The notes under the pieces were generated by a model that saw only the letters and a list, made by a program, of their open reading frames with translations, was not told the origin of the DNA and ran no database searches. 64,000 nucleotides of DNA from Actinomycetales bacterium. Its GTDB lineage: Bacteria; Actinomycetota; Actinomycetes; Actinomycetales; Dermatophilaceae. How positions within the stretch are numbered: the first letter of the stretch is position 1; each line of letters starts with the position of its first letter. The stretch lies in the NCBI GenBank assembly GCA_016710645.1, contig JADJVI010000056.1:4581-68580 (forward strand), given 5' to 3'. Below are positions 42,476 to 50,639 of the stretch, piece after piece. The translations under genes were made by a program, and so were the position numbers.

Positions 42476-44221
42476 ATGACGCCCTTCCCCCCGTTCGACC
42501 GCACCCACCTCCCCGCCGACCGGACGCTGGACCCGACGCAGGACCCGACGCAGGACCCGACGCAGGACCGGAAGCAAGACCGGGCCCAGGATTCAGCCGC
42601 CCATGAGCGAGCAGCCCAATTCCAGGCTGCGCGGCAGCGCGAGTTCGCCACGACGCCGCCGATCGTCGTCGACCCGGGCACGGCCGCTCGATATGGCGCG
42701 CGCGTCCTGGACCCCGTCACCGCGATGCGCCTCCCAGGGGGCGGCGCACCGTCGCCGACGGTCTACGTGGGCGAGCGGCTGCTGGCTCAGAGCAACCTGA
42801 GGATGACCGCGCCCGGCGACGCGGTGGACGAGCTGTCTCAGGTCGCCGCCAAGCTGGGCGTCACCCTCGAGCCGGTCGGCGCCCCTCCCCCGACCGACAA
42901 GGACCTCGGCGACGCCCAATCACCCGTCGCCGAGCTCATCGCCCGCCACTGGGTGCAGGGCGTGCAGATCAAGCCCACCGCAGAGAACGCCTCCTTCGCC
43001 GTCGATGCCTGGCCGGTGCTGCGCGGCCTGCAGGACAACTCGCGCGACGCGGCCAAGCCGCTCGCCCTCGACCACCTGCTCACCACCGCCCCTTACTGGG
43101 CGGGCACCCCCTATTGGGCCGGGACCCCCTACTGGGCGGGCACTCCCTACTGGGCGGGCACGCCCTATTGGGCCGGCACCGGCGCGGGCGCGGCGGAATA
43201 CGCCTACCCCGGATCCGGCGGGCGTGCACCCGTGCACGTCGTCCTGCCCGACCCCGCACTCAGGGCGCGCAAGGTCGACCGGCGCCCCGTCGTCGCCGTC
43301 CCCGACACCGGGCTCGGCGCCCACCCATGGTTCGAACCAGGCGGCAGCGCGACCGCGGAGGTGACCTTCAACGGCATACTCCTGGGCATCCACGGGCCGG
43401 CGGGCGTCGACTACCCCGCGAACCCGACCAACCCCCTCGACCCGGTCATCCGGCCCGACACCGGCCACGGCACCTTCATCTCGGGGCTGATCCGCCAGCT
43501 CTGCCCCGAGGCCGACATCCTCGCGATCCCGGTCATGCACGACGACGGTGTGGTGCCCGAGAGCGTCCTCATGAACACCCTCACGCTGCTGCTCGCCCGC
43601 CACCTCGAAGCTCTGCTCACCGGCAACCCCGACGGGCTCATCGACGTGCTGTCGCTCTCGCTCGGCTACTACCACGAGAACCCCGGCGACCAACTGACCG
43701 ACGCCCCGCTCGGCGCCCTGCTGCGCGACTTCGGGCGGCTCGGGGTCGCGGTGGTCTGCGCGGCGGGCAATGCGACGACGATCGCCCCGATGTACCCCGC
43801 GGCGTTCGCCTCCCAAGTCACCGGCTTCGCACCCGACCAGGCCCCGCTGGCCAGCGTCGGCGCGTTCAATCCGGACGGCTCCACGGTCGCCTACTTCTCC
43901 AACGCCGGCACCTGGGTCTCCACCCACCGCCCGGGCAGTTCGCTGGTCAGCACCTTCCCGACCGACGTCACCGCCGCGGCGCAGGCCTCGGAACGGATCG
44001 AGTATGCCGGCCGCCCCCGGTCCACCCCGGACCCGGACGACTACACGAGCGGGTTCTGCACGTGGAGTGGCACGTCGTTCGCCGCGCCGGTCCTCGCGGG
44101 CCAGATCGCGGCAGCGCTCGCCGCGGATCCCGCCATCGGCAAGGTCGATAGGGACGCCGCGGTCGCCCGCGCCCGGGCCGCGATGGCGGCGACGATCGCG
44201 GAATGGCAGGGCCAGCTATGA
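42476..44221 (+). CDS. Subtilisin-like serine protease (S8) with PYWAGT repeats, first gene of the CHAT operon (581 aa)
   Basis: Catalytic triad: Asp277 (VAVPDTGLGAHP), His331 (DTGHGTFISG), Ser533 (SGTSFAAPVLAGQ); oxyanion Asn in CAAGNATT. No signal peptide: the N-terminus is hydrophilic with repeated DPTQ (about residues 18-30). A long N-terminal region (1 to about 270) carries five perfect PYWAGT repeats (206-235) just before the catalytic core. The start is ATG 42476, with GAGGA five bases upstream. The stop overlaps the ECF sigma gene (ATGA). A cytoplasmic protease coupled to a sigma factor and a CHAT protease suggests proteolytic signalling (inference). Confidence 0.88.
   Translation: MTPFPPFDRTHLPADRTLDPTQDPTQDPTQDRKQDRAQDSAAHERAAQFQAARQREFATTPPIVVDPGTAARYGARVLDPVTAMRLPGGGAPSPTVYVGERLLAQSNLRMTAPGDAVDELSQVAAKLGVTLEPVGAPPPTDKDLGDAQSPVAELIARHWVQGVQIKPTAENASFAVDAWPVLRGLQDNSRDAAKPLALDHLLTTAPYWAGTPYWAGTPYWAGTPYWAGTPYWAGTGAGAAEYAYPGSGGRAPVHVVLPDPALRARKVDRRPVVAVPDTGLGAHPWFEPGGSATAEVTFNGILLGIHGPAGVDYPANPTNPLDPVIRPDTGHGTFISGLIRQLCPEADILAIPVMHDDGVVPESVLMNTLTLLLARHLEALLTGNPDGLIDVLSLSLGYYHENPGDQLTDAPLGALLRDFGRLGVAVVCAAGNATTIAPMYPAAFASQVTGFAPDQAPLASVGAFNPDGSTVAYFSNAGTWVSTHRPGSSLVSTFPTDVTAAAQASERIEYAGRPRSTPDPDDYTSGFCTWSGTSFAAPVLAGQIAAALAADPAIGKVDRDAAVARARAAMAATIAEWQGQL
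43091..43180 (+). repeat. Five 18-bp in-frame repeats encoding PYWAGT
   Basis: Five head-to-tail units give (P)YWAGT with synonymous base differences between units (TAC/TAT, GCG/GCC). The synonymous drift with perfect amino-acid conservation points to selection on the peptide rather than recent slippage. Confidence 0.9.
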
Positions 44222-44856
44222 GCATCGACTCCCCCACAGCCGGTATGCCGTCGGCCGACGCCGCGCCGACGCTCACCCGGCGCGCGGCCTTGGCGTTCAC
44301 GGCATACCAGGCCGGAGATCGTGACCGGATGAGCGAACTCGTGGACCTGCTCACCCCCGTCCTCTGGCACACCGCGCGCGGGCAGCGCCTCGACACCGCT
44401 ACCGCCGAGGACGTCGTGCAGACCGCGTGGATCCGCCTGGTCGAACACGCCGACGCCATCCAGGACCCGCAAGCCGTGCTCGGCTGGCTGGTGACGACCG
44501 TGCGCCGGGAGGCGTGGCGGCTGCTGCGGCAGTCCGGCCGCGCGGTGCCGACCGACGAAGTGCCCGAGGAGTCGGCGGGAGCCCCGGTCGCGCCCTCGGG
44601 TGACGGCAGCACGATCGACCCGGCGCTGGTGGCGGTCCTGCACGAGGGCCAGCAGCAGCTCTGGCACCACGTCACCTCGCTGCCGCAGCGCTGCCAGGCG
44701 CTCTTGCGAGTCATCGCCTTCGTCGACCGCCCGGACTACGCCGCGCTCTCAGAAGCGCTCGGTATGCCGGTCGGCTCGATCGGTCCCACCCGCGGCCGCT
44801 GCCTGGCCAAGCTGCGTGCAGCCCTGCTCGCCGACCCCACCTGGAGCGCGTCATGA
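44218..44856 (+). CDS. ECF-type RNA polymerase sigma factor (212 aa)
   Basis: Sigma region 2 (DRDRMSELVDLLTPVLWHTA, TATAEDVVQTAWIRLVEHA, then AVLGWLVTTVRREAWRLLRQ) and region 4 (LPQRCQALLRVIAFVDRPDY, ALSEALGMPVGSIGPTRGRCLAKLR), joined by an acidic linker. Typical ECF length. It starts inside the protease stop codon and its own stop overlaps the next gene, both by ATGA, so the three genes are translationally linked. No standard anti-sigma gene with a membrane helix is present; the next small protein is the candidate regulator. Confidence 0.9.
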   Translation: MSIDSPTAGMPSADAAPTLTRRAALAFTAYQAGDRDRMSELVDLLTPVLWHTARGQRLDTATAEDVVQTAWIRLVEHADAIQDPQAVLGWLVTTVRREAWRLLRQSGRAVPTDEVPEESAGAPVAPSGDGSTIDPALVAVLHEGQQQLWHHVTSLPQRCQALLRVIAFVDRPDYAALSEALGMPVGSIGPTRGRCLAKLRAALLADPTWSAS

Positions 44857-45365
44857 CCCCCGACGAGTCGACCCTGGCCTCCGAGCCGCTCGACACCCTC
44901 GATGAGCAGGTGCTGCTCACGGTGCGCAATATGCACGCGCGCCTCGACCCGGTGCCCAGCGGACTCACCGACCGGATCAAGTTCGAGCTGACCCTGGCGG
45001 CTTTGCACGCCGAGATCGCCGAGCTGCAGCGGGTGTCGCTCGCGGGAGTGCGGGCCGACGACACGGCATACGCGCCCACGCAGTCGGTGACTTTCACCAG
45101 CAGCCGGCTCAGCCTCATGGTGACGCTCACGGCACCGACCGACGACCCCGACCAGGCTCGCGAGGGCACCATCACCGTCGACGGGTGGGTCACCGTCGGC
45201 GGCACGGTCGTCGAGCTGCGCGTCGGCAACCTCAGCCTGACCGTCACGGCTGACGAACACGGTCGCTTCGTCATCGAGGACGTGCCGCACGGCCCGGGCC
45301 GGTTCGTGCTGCACCCGCCCGGCGAGGGCGAGCGTCCGATCATCACCCCCACCGTGGAGCTGTAG
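44853..45365 (+). CDS. Small protein: helical N-terminus plus beta-sandwich, candidate sigma regulator or protease substrate (170 aa)
   Basis: Residues 1 to about 70 are helical (LDTLDEQVLLTVRNMHARLD, then TDRIKFELTLAALHAEIAEL). The rest is beta-rich with GTITVDGWVTVGGTVVELRV and a carboxypeptidase-regulatory-like pattern VTADEHGRFVIEDVPHGPGRFVLHP. No membrane helix and no zinc motif HxxxCxxC, so it is not a classical anti-sigma factor. Placement between the ECF sigma and TPR-CHAT genes recalls Csx30, which holds CASP-sigma until cleaved by TPR-CHAT; this is analogy by gene order only. Confidence 0.65.
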   Translation: MTPDESTLASEPLDTLDEQVLLTVRNMHARLDPVPSGLTDRIKFELTLAALHAEIAELQRVSLAGVRADDTAYAPTQSVTFTSSRLSLMVTLTAPTDDPDQAREGTITVDGWVTVGGTVVELRVGNLSLTVTADEHGRFVIEDVPHGPGRFVLHPPGEGERPIITPTVEL

Positions 45366-45378
45366 CGAGCGCAATGGC

Positions 45379-48108
45379 ATGAGTCGGGGACAGCGGGGCA
45401 CCGACCTGGACGACACGCTCGACCAGGTCGATGCTCTGTATGCCCAAGCTCAGGAGGCCATTGGGGCATACAGCCCCGAGACGGCAGCCGGGCTGCTCGA
45501 CCGCGCCGATGCCGTCCTGGCCGCCAGCCTCGGCGACGACGCGACGCCGCGGGCCCGCGAATTGCGCGCGCGGATCCTGCTCACCCGCAGCTGGACAGCC
45601 TTCGAACTGCACGGGCAGGCGGTCGGACTCGACGCCCTCGACGTCGCCATCGCCGAAGCCACCGCAATCGAACGACTCGACCTGCTCGCCCTGTGTCATA
45701 TGCAGGCTGCCGCGATGTTGGGGCGTAGTGGTGACCTCACCGGCTCGCTCGCGTGGATGACGCGCGCCGCCGCCCATGCCGGGTTGCTGCCGTTGCGCGA
45801 CCAGGCCCGCCTGTCGCTCAATCGCGGCACGCTGGCTTCGCGGCTCATGGAGTTGGGCACCGCCGACGCCGAGCTCGAGCGGGCGGCCACCCTCGCCCGG
45901 TCGGTCGGCGAGCCCGTTTACGAGTTCATGGCGCTGCACAACCGCGGCTATGTGCAGTACCTCCGGGGCGACCTCCCCGCGGCCTTGGCGCTGATGACCC
46001 GGGCCGACGCCATGACCGTCGAGGTCAACCGCAGCATCTCCGAACTCGACCGCGCCAGAGTCCTCCTGGAAGCCGGCCTGCACGACGACGCCGCCCACTC
46101 GCTGCGCCGGGCCCACGACCTCGCGCTCGCCGAGGCCACCGGTCAGGACCTGGCCGAGATCGAACTCGACCAGGCCCGCACCGCCCTCCTGCTCGGAGAT
46201 GCCGAACGCGCCGCACAGGCCGCGGCCCTCGCGCGTCGGCACTTCCGGGAGCGCGCCGCGGGTCCGTGGCGGCGGCAGGCTCACCTCGTCGAGCTGGAAG
46301 CGAGGGCGTATGCCGGTCGCACGCCGCTCGCAACCGTCCGGCTGGCCGAGGGGCTGGCTCAGATCGCCGCCCACCACGGCGAGCACGACGTGGCAGTGCG
46401 TGCCCAGCTCCTCGTCGCCGACGTGCTGAGCCACGCCACGGCCCTCTCGGGAGCGGCGGACGAGGTCGGCGACGGTGAGCGAGAACGGGCCCAGACGGCA
46501 TACCGGGCGGCAAGCCCGCTGCGACGGTCGGCGTCCCTCGCCACGCGATTGCACGTGCGCTACGTCGGCGCCCGGCTCGCCCTGCCCCGTGACCCCCACC
46601 GCGCCTCGCGGCTGCTGCGGAACGCTGCGGAAGACCTCGCCGCCGCCACGGCCCGCGCGTCCAGCCTCGACCTGCGCACGGCCCTGGCGGTCCACAGCGG
46701 GCGGCTTTCCGAACTCGACCTCGACCTAGCGATGGCGACCGGGGCTGCAGCGTCGGTCTTCGCCCGCACCGAGCGCTGGCGAGCCGTGTCCGAACGTGTC
46801 CCCCTCGTGCGCCCACCCCGCGATCCCCGAGCGGCGGCCCTGCTCACCCAACTGCGCAAGGTCCGCGAGGACCTGCGAGGAGCCCCGCCGCAGGCCCGCC
46901 CGACGTTGCGCGGCCAGGCTGCGGATCTCGAGCGACACCTGAGAGCGCTGGACTGGTCGGGTTCGTCTGCTGGTTCGGCTGCCGCCGCCGACACTGGGGC
47001 CACCGAAGGCGAGTGGGTCGTCACCTCCGCCGACGTCTCGACCTCCGGGTCGACCGCTGAGTCGACGACGACCGGCCGGGTGCTGCCGGTCAGCCATAGC
47101 GCCGCGCTGCAAGCCGTGCGCGAGCGCAAGGCGACGGTGGTCAGCTACTTCCTGCACCGGCATACCCTCTGCGCTTTGGTCCTCACCCCGCGCGGTTCGG
47201 CCGTGCTGCGGTTGGCCGACCGCGACACCGTCGCCGCGGCCACCCGCCGCGTCATCGCCGACGCCGAAGCCCTCGCCCTGCCGACCGCAGGCCCCATGCG
47301 CGCCGTGGTCGAGGGTTCGCTCCGCGAGAGTCTCGCGACGCTGGAACGGCTGGTCCTCGGCCCGATCGACGCCGACCGGCTCGTCGTCGTGCCGAACCGG
47401 CTGCTCAGTTCGCTGCCCTGGGGGATGCTGCCCAGCCGCCACGGCCGCCCAACAACCGTCGCACGCACGGTCACCCGCTGGGCTACGACGCCGCCGAGCC
47501 CGACCACCGCGACGCAGACGACAACGACGACGACCAGGTATGCCGTGCGGCCGGGTCCGCTGCGCGTCACCGCGATCGCCGGGCCCGACCTTGAGCACGC
47601 CGACACCGAAGTCGAGCAGGTGGCCGCCATCTGGGGAGGCGAAGCCGTGCCGACGGCCGCCTCGAACGAACGCGCCCTCGACTCAGCCCTGCACTCCAGC
47701 GATCTGGTCCACCTGGCGGCACATGGGCGGCATCAGCGACAGAGCCCGCTCTTTTCGAGCGTTCGGCTGGGCGATGGGCCGGTCTTCGCCCACGAGCTGT
47801 CCGGGCCGCTCGCGACGACCCACGTCGTGCTCTCGGCGTGCGAGGTCGGCCGGGCGACGCCCCGCGCCGGCGACGAGGCCCTCGGGCTCACGGCCGCCCT
47901 GCTGGGCCTCGGGGTGCATACCGTCGTCGCGGCGACCACGCGCATCCCGGACGAGGTCGCGGCAGCCGCCATGACGGCATACCACCGGCAGTTGCGTTCT
48001 GGCCTGGACGCAGCGGCCGCCCTCGCGGCCGCAGTTGAGCCCCTGCCGCTGGTAGCGCGGGCGTTCACCGTGTTCGGCACCGATTGGGCCGCGCCCGTCA
48101 GCCTTTAG
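45379..48108 (+). CDS. TPR-CHAT caspase-like protease (909 aa)
   Basis: Residues about 20-350 are tetratricopeptide-like helical hairpins (LLDRADAVLAASLGDDATPR, LMELGTADAELERAATLARS, DLPAALALMTRADAMTVEV). A linker with Ser/Thr/Ala stretches (about 530-570) precedes the C-terminal CHAT protease. The dyad is visible: His782 in LVHLAAHGRHQ and Cys821 in VVLSACEVGR, followed by DEALGLTAALLGLGVHTVV. A poly-Thr stretch encoded by ACG/ACC codons lies near residue 713. It starts 13 bases after the preceding stop and its end overlaps the convergent cysE stop by four bases. CHAT proteases cut specific partner proteins; here the operon partners are candidates. Confidence 0.9.
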   Translation: MSRGQRGTDLDDTLDQVDALYAQAQEAIGAYSPETAAGLLDRADAVLAASLGDDATPRARELRARILLTRSWTAFELHGQAVGLDALDVAIAEATAIERLDLLALCHMQAAAMLGRSGDLTGSLAWMTRAAAHAGLLPLRDQARLSLNRGTLASRLMELGTADAELERAATLARSVGEPVYEFMALHNRGYVQYLRGDLPAALALMTRADAMTVEVNRSISELDRARVLLEAGLHDDAAHSLRRAHDLALAEATGQDLAEIELDQARTALLLGDAERAAQAAALARRHFRERAAGPWRRQAHLVELEARAYAGRTPLATVRLAEGLAQIAAHHGEHDVAVRAQLLVADVLSHATALSGAADEVGDGERERAQTAYRAASPLRRSASLATRLHVRYVGARLALPRDPHRASRLLRNAAEDLAAATARASSLDLRTALAVHSGRLSELDLDLAMATGAAASVFARTERWRAVSERVPLVRPPRDPRAAALLTQLRKVREDLRGAPPQARPTLRGQAADLERHLRALDWSGSSAGSAAAADTGATEGEWVVTSADVSTSGSTAESTTTGRVLPVSHSAALQAVRERKATVVSYFLHRHTLCALVLTPRGSAVLRLADRDTVAAATRRVIADAEALALPTAGPMRAVVEGSLRESLATLERLVLGPIDADRLVVVPNRLLSSLPWGMLPSRHGRPTTVARTVTRWATTPPSPTTATQTTTTTTRYAVRPGPLRVTAIAGPDLEHADTEVEQVAAIWGGEAVPTAASNERALDSALHSSDLVHLAAHGRHQRQSPLFSSVRLGDGPVFAHELSGPLATTHVVLSACEVGRATPRAGDEALGLTAALLGLGVHTVVAATTRIPDEVAAAAMTAYHRQLRSGLDAAAALAAAVEPLPLVARAFTVFGTDWAAPVSL

Positions 48109-48767
48109 ATCCAGATGGCCGGGTGGTAGTCGAGCAATTCCTCGGGCGTAAGGCCCTCGACCTTGTGGCGCAGCTGGGCCGGGATGCCGACCGCGACCGC
48201 GCCCGCGGGCACGTCCTTGACGACGACCGAGTTGGCGCCGACCTGAGCGTCGTCACCGACCGTGATCGGGCCGAGGATCTTGGCGCCGGCGCCGACGGTC
48301 ACCCGATTGCCGAGGGTGGGGTGGCGCTTGGTCTTGGCCAGCGAACGCCCACCCAGCGTGACCCCGTGGTAGAGCATGACGTCGTCGCCGATCTCGGCGG
48401 TCTCGCCGATGACGACCCCCATCCCGTGATCGATGAAGAAGCGCTGCCCGATCGTCGCGCCCGGGTGGATCTCGACGCCGGTCGCCGCGCGCACCACCTG
48501 AGAGATGAGGCGGGCGAGCAGTTTGCCGCCGGGACGCGCCCAGATGCGGTGCGCCACCCGGTAGGCCCAGATCGCGTGCAGCCCCGAGCTGGCCAGGAAC
48601 ATCTCCACCCGCGAGTGCGCGGCGGGGTCGCGGCCCATCGCGGCGTCGATGTCCTCGCGGACATGCCGGTATGCCGCCGCGAGCTGCCGCATGACCCCTG
48701 GCCGGGCGGCGGGGGCGTGCGTCTTGGCTGGGCCCGACTGCAGCGCAGCGGGAGCGATCCAAGCCAT
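48105..48767 (-). CDS. cysE: Serine O-acetyltransferase (220 aa)
   Basis: Makes O-acetylserine from serine and acetyl-CoA, first step of cysteine synthesis. Short CysE type: VEIHPGATIGQRFFIDHGMGVVIGETAEIGDDV, then HGVTLGGRS and KRHPTLGNRVTVGAGAKILGP, the left-handed beta-helix hexapeptides with the catalytic His and Asp pair (DHG). The N-terminal tail has an extra 25 residues rich in Ala/Pro. ATG 48767 has AAGGA upstream. cysK lies about 160 bases upstream on the same strand, with a hairpin between. Confidence 0.94.
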   Translation of the reverse strand: MAWIAPAALQSGPAKTHAPAARPGVMRQLAAAYRHVREDIDAAMGRDPAAHSRVEMFLASSGLHAIWAYRVAHRIWARPGGKLLARLISQVVRAATGVEIHPGATIGQRFFIDHGMGVVIGETAEIGDDVMLYHGVTLGGRSLAKTKRHPTLGNRVTVGAGAKILGPITVGDDAQVGANSVVVKDVPAGAVAVGIPAQLRHKVEGLTPEELLDYHPAIWI

Positions 48768-48836
48768 CGGATTCCTTCTCTCAGAAGCCGATTCGTCCAG
48801 GCGGGCGAGTCGGGTACCTCACCGGTGTTGCGGGAT

Positions 48837-48880
48837 CCGGTATGCCGTGCGGCTGGGAGGTGCGGTGCACGGCATACCGG
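48837..48880 (-). terminator. 14-bp inverted motif pair between cysK and cysE
   Basis: Arms 48837-48850 and 48867-48880 are perfect complements with a 16-base loop, each with one exact motif copy. It follows the cysK stop and may end or reduce read-through into cysE. Confidence 0.6.
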
Positions 48881-48929
48881 GCCGTTGGTTTGGGTGGTTT
48901 GGTGCTGGTGCGGGGCGGCTTGAGCGCCG

Positions 48930-49862
48930 TCAGTCGACCAGGCCCTCGAAGAGCACCGTCGAGAGGTAGCGCTCGCCGAAGCTCGGGATGACGACGACGA
49001 TGAGCTTGCCGGCGTTCTCGGGGCGGACGGCGACCTGGCCGGCGGCGGCGAGGGCGGCGCCGGAGGAGATGCCGACGAGCAGGCCCTCCTCGGTGGCCGC
49101 GCGGCGGGCGAACTGCACCGCGGTGCCGGCGTCGATGTCGAGCACCTCGTCGTAGACGGTGGTGTCGAGGATCTCCGGGACGAAGTTGGCGCCGAGGCCC
49201 TGGATCTTGTGCGGGCCGGGCTGGCCGCCGTTGAGGATCGGGGACTCGGCGGGCTCGACGGCGACAATCTGGACGCCGGGCTTGCGCTCCTTGAGCACCT
49301 GGCCGACGCCGGTGATGGTGCCGCCGGTGCCGATGCCCGAGACGACGATGTCGACCGCGCCGTCCGTGTCGCGCCAGATCTCCTCGGCCGTGGTGCGACG
49401 GTGAATCTCAGGGTTGGCGGCGTTGGCGAACTGGCGAGCCAGCACAGCGCCCGGGCGCTCGGCGACGATCTCGTTGGCCCGGTCGACGGCGCCCTTCATG
49501 CCCTTGGACGGGTCGGTGAGGATGAGCTCGGCGCCGAAGGCCCGCAGCAGCGCGCGGCGCTCCTTGGACATCGACTCGGGCATCGTGAGCACGACGTTGT
49601 AGCCGCGCGCCGCGCCGACCATCGCCAGGGCGATGCCGGTGTTGCCCGAGGTGGCCTCGACGATGGTGCCGCCCTTGGGCAGCTCACCGGAGGCCTCAGC
49701 CGCGTCGATGATGGCGACGCCGATGCGGTCCTTGACGGAGTTGGCCGGGTTGTAGAACTCGAGCTTGGCCACGACGGTGGCGACCGCATCCGGGAAGAGG
49801 CGGTTGATCCGGACCAGCGGGGTGTTGCCGACGAGGGCGGTGACGTCGTCGTAGATGGGCAT
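48930..49862 (-). CDS. cysK: Cysteine synthase A, O-acetylserine sulfhydrylase (310 aa)
   Basis: PLP enzyme joining O-acetylserine and sulfide. PLP-binding Lys in NPANSVKDRIG (about residue 43), substrate loop EATSGNTGIALA, phosphate-binding GIGTGGTITGVG, and PLP-ring Ser in VGISSGAALAAA. Length and motifs are standard. ATG 49862 has GGAGA upstream. An AT-rich stretch at 49925-49960 (TATAAC on the minus strand) is the probable promoter area. No dispersed motif copy lies in the gene. Confidence 0.96.
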   Translation of the reverse strand: MPIYDDVTALVGNTPLVRINRLFPDAVATVVAKLEFYNPANSVKDRIGVAIIDAAEASGELPKGGTIVEATSGNTGIALAMVGAARGYNVVLTMPESMSKERRALLRAFGAELILTDPSKGMKGAVDRANEIVAERPGAVLARQFANAANPEIHRRTTAEEIWRDTDGAVDIVVSGIGTGGTITGVGQVLKERKPGVQIVAVEPAESPILNGGQPGPHKIQGLGANFVPEILDTTVYDEVLDIDAGTAVQFARRAATEEGLLVGISSGAALAAAGQVAVRPENAGKLIVVVIPSFGERYLSTVLFEGLVD

Positions 49863-50152
49863 CGCTTCGTGTTCTCCGTCGTGTGGGGTGTGTCGGGCAG
49901 CTGTCATGCCGCGCAACCGAGATGGCGTTATAGATATTCCAACGGTCAGTTATCGTACCCGCGGCCGGGGGCGGCGCCCGACGGGGTCTGCGGAGTGGGA
50001 CGGCATGCGCTGCTCGGTATGCCGTGGGGCTGGGTTCTGGTGATGCCGGCCGCGGTGGTGAGCGGCACGGCATACCTGGCTTGCCCCTCTGGTTTGTCGC
50101 CGTTGCGCGGGGAACGGTTGGTGTCGTTGTCACCATCTGAGAGGCTGACGCC

Positions 50153-50500
50153 ATGATCGGATTCGTTGCAGGGGCTGCCGTCGGCTATGTCTTGGGCACG
50201 CGCGCGGGACGACAGCGCTACGAGCAGATCAAGGCGGGCGCGCACCGGCTCTGGACCTCCGACCCGGTGCAGAACAAGCTCGACCAGGCCGGCCACGCCG
50301 TGAAGACCCAGGCGCTGCCGTTCGTCGCCGACAAGGTGGGCGATGCCGTCAAGGCGGCCGGGCAGGCCGTCAAGGAGAAGGCTTCTGCGGCGCCGGTGCC
50401 TGCCAAACTGCGCCGCGGCAGTGACGGCTCGGTGGTCGCCGAGGTCACGACGGCGCCTCACCCTGCGACATCGTCCGGTGAGGAGTCGCCCACCCGCTAG
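50153..50500 (+). CDS. YtxH-like small membrane protein (115 aa)
   Basis: N-terminal glycine-zipper helix (MIGFVAGAAVGYVLGTRAGRQRY), the hallmark of small YtxH-type proteins, followed by an amphipathic Ala/Lys-rich segment with repeated VGDAVKAAGQAVKEKA. Function unknown; such proteins associate with the membrane and are often stress-related. Divergent from cysK with about 290 bases between, a stretch that holds two facing motif copies (50016 and 50067) but no further gene. Confidence 0.7.
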   Translation: MIGFVAGAAVGYVLGTRAGRQRYEQIKAGAHRLWTSDPVQNKLDQAGHAVKTQALPFVADKVGDAVKAAGQAVKEKASAAPVPAKLRRGSDGSVVAEVTTAPHPATSSGEESPTR

Positions 50501-50639
50501 AGGTTTCCGCGAGGCGGGTATGCCGTCCCGCGCTCGCCGCGTCACGGGTTTGGCGCATTTCGCCACACTCACCAGAAAAACCCATCATGCGGCAGCTTTG
50601 CCCTTGCGATAGAACATCTGTACGTCATACACTTGTTCT

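Noticed and set aside
42476..48108. A true type III-E CRISPR (Craspase) locus
   Set aside because: No gRAMP/Cas7-11 effector, no cas1/cas2 and no array; only the sigma/CHAT logic is similar.
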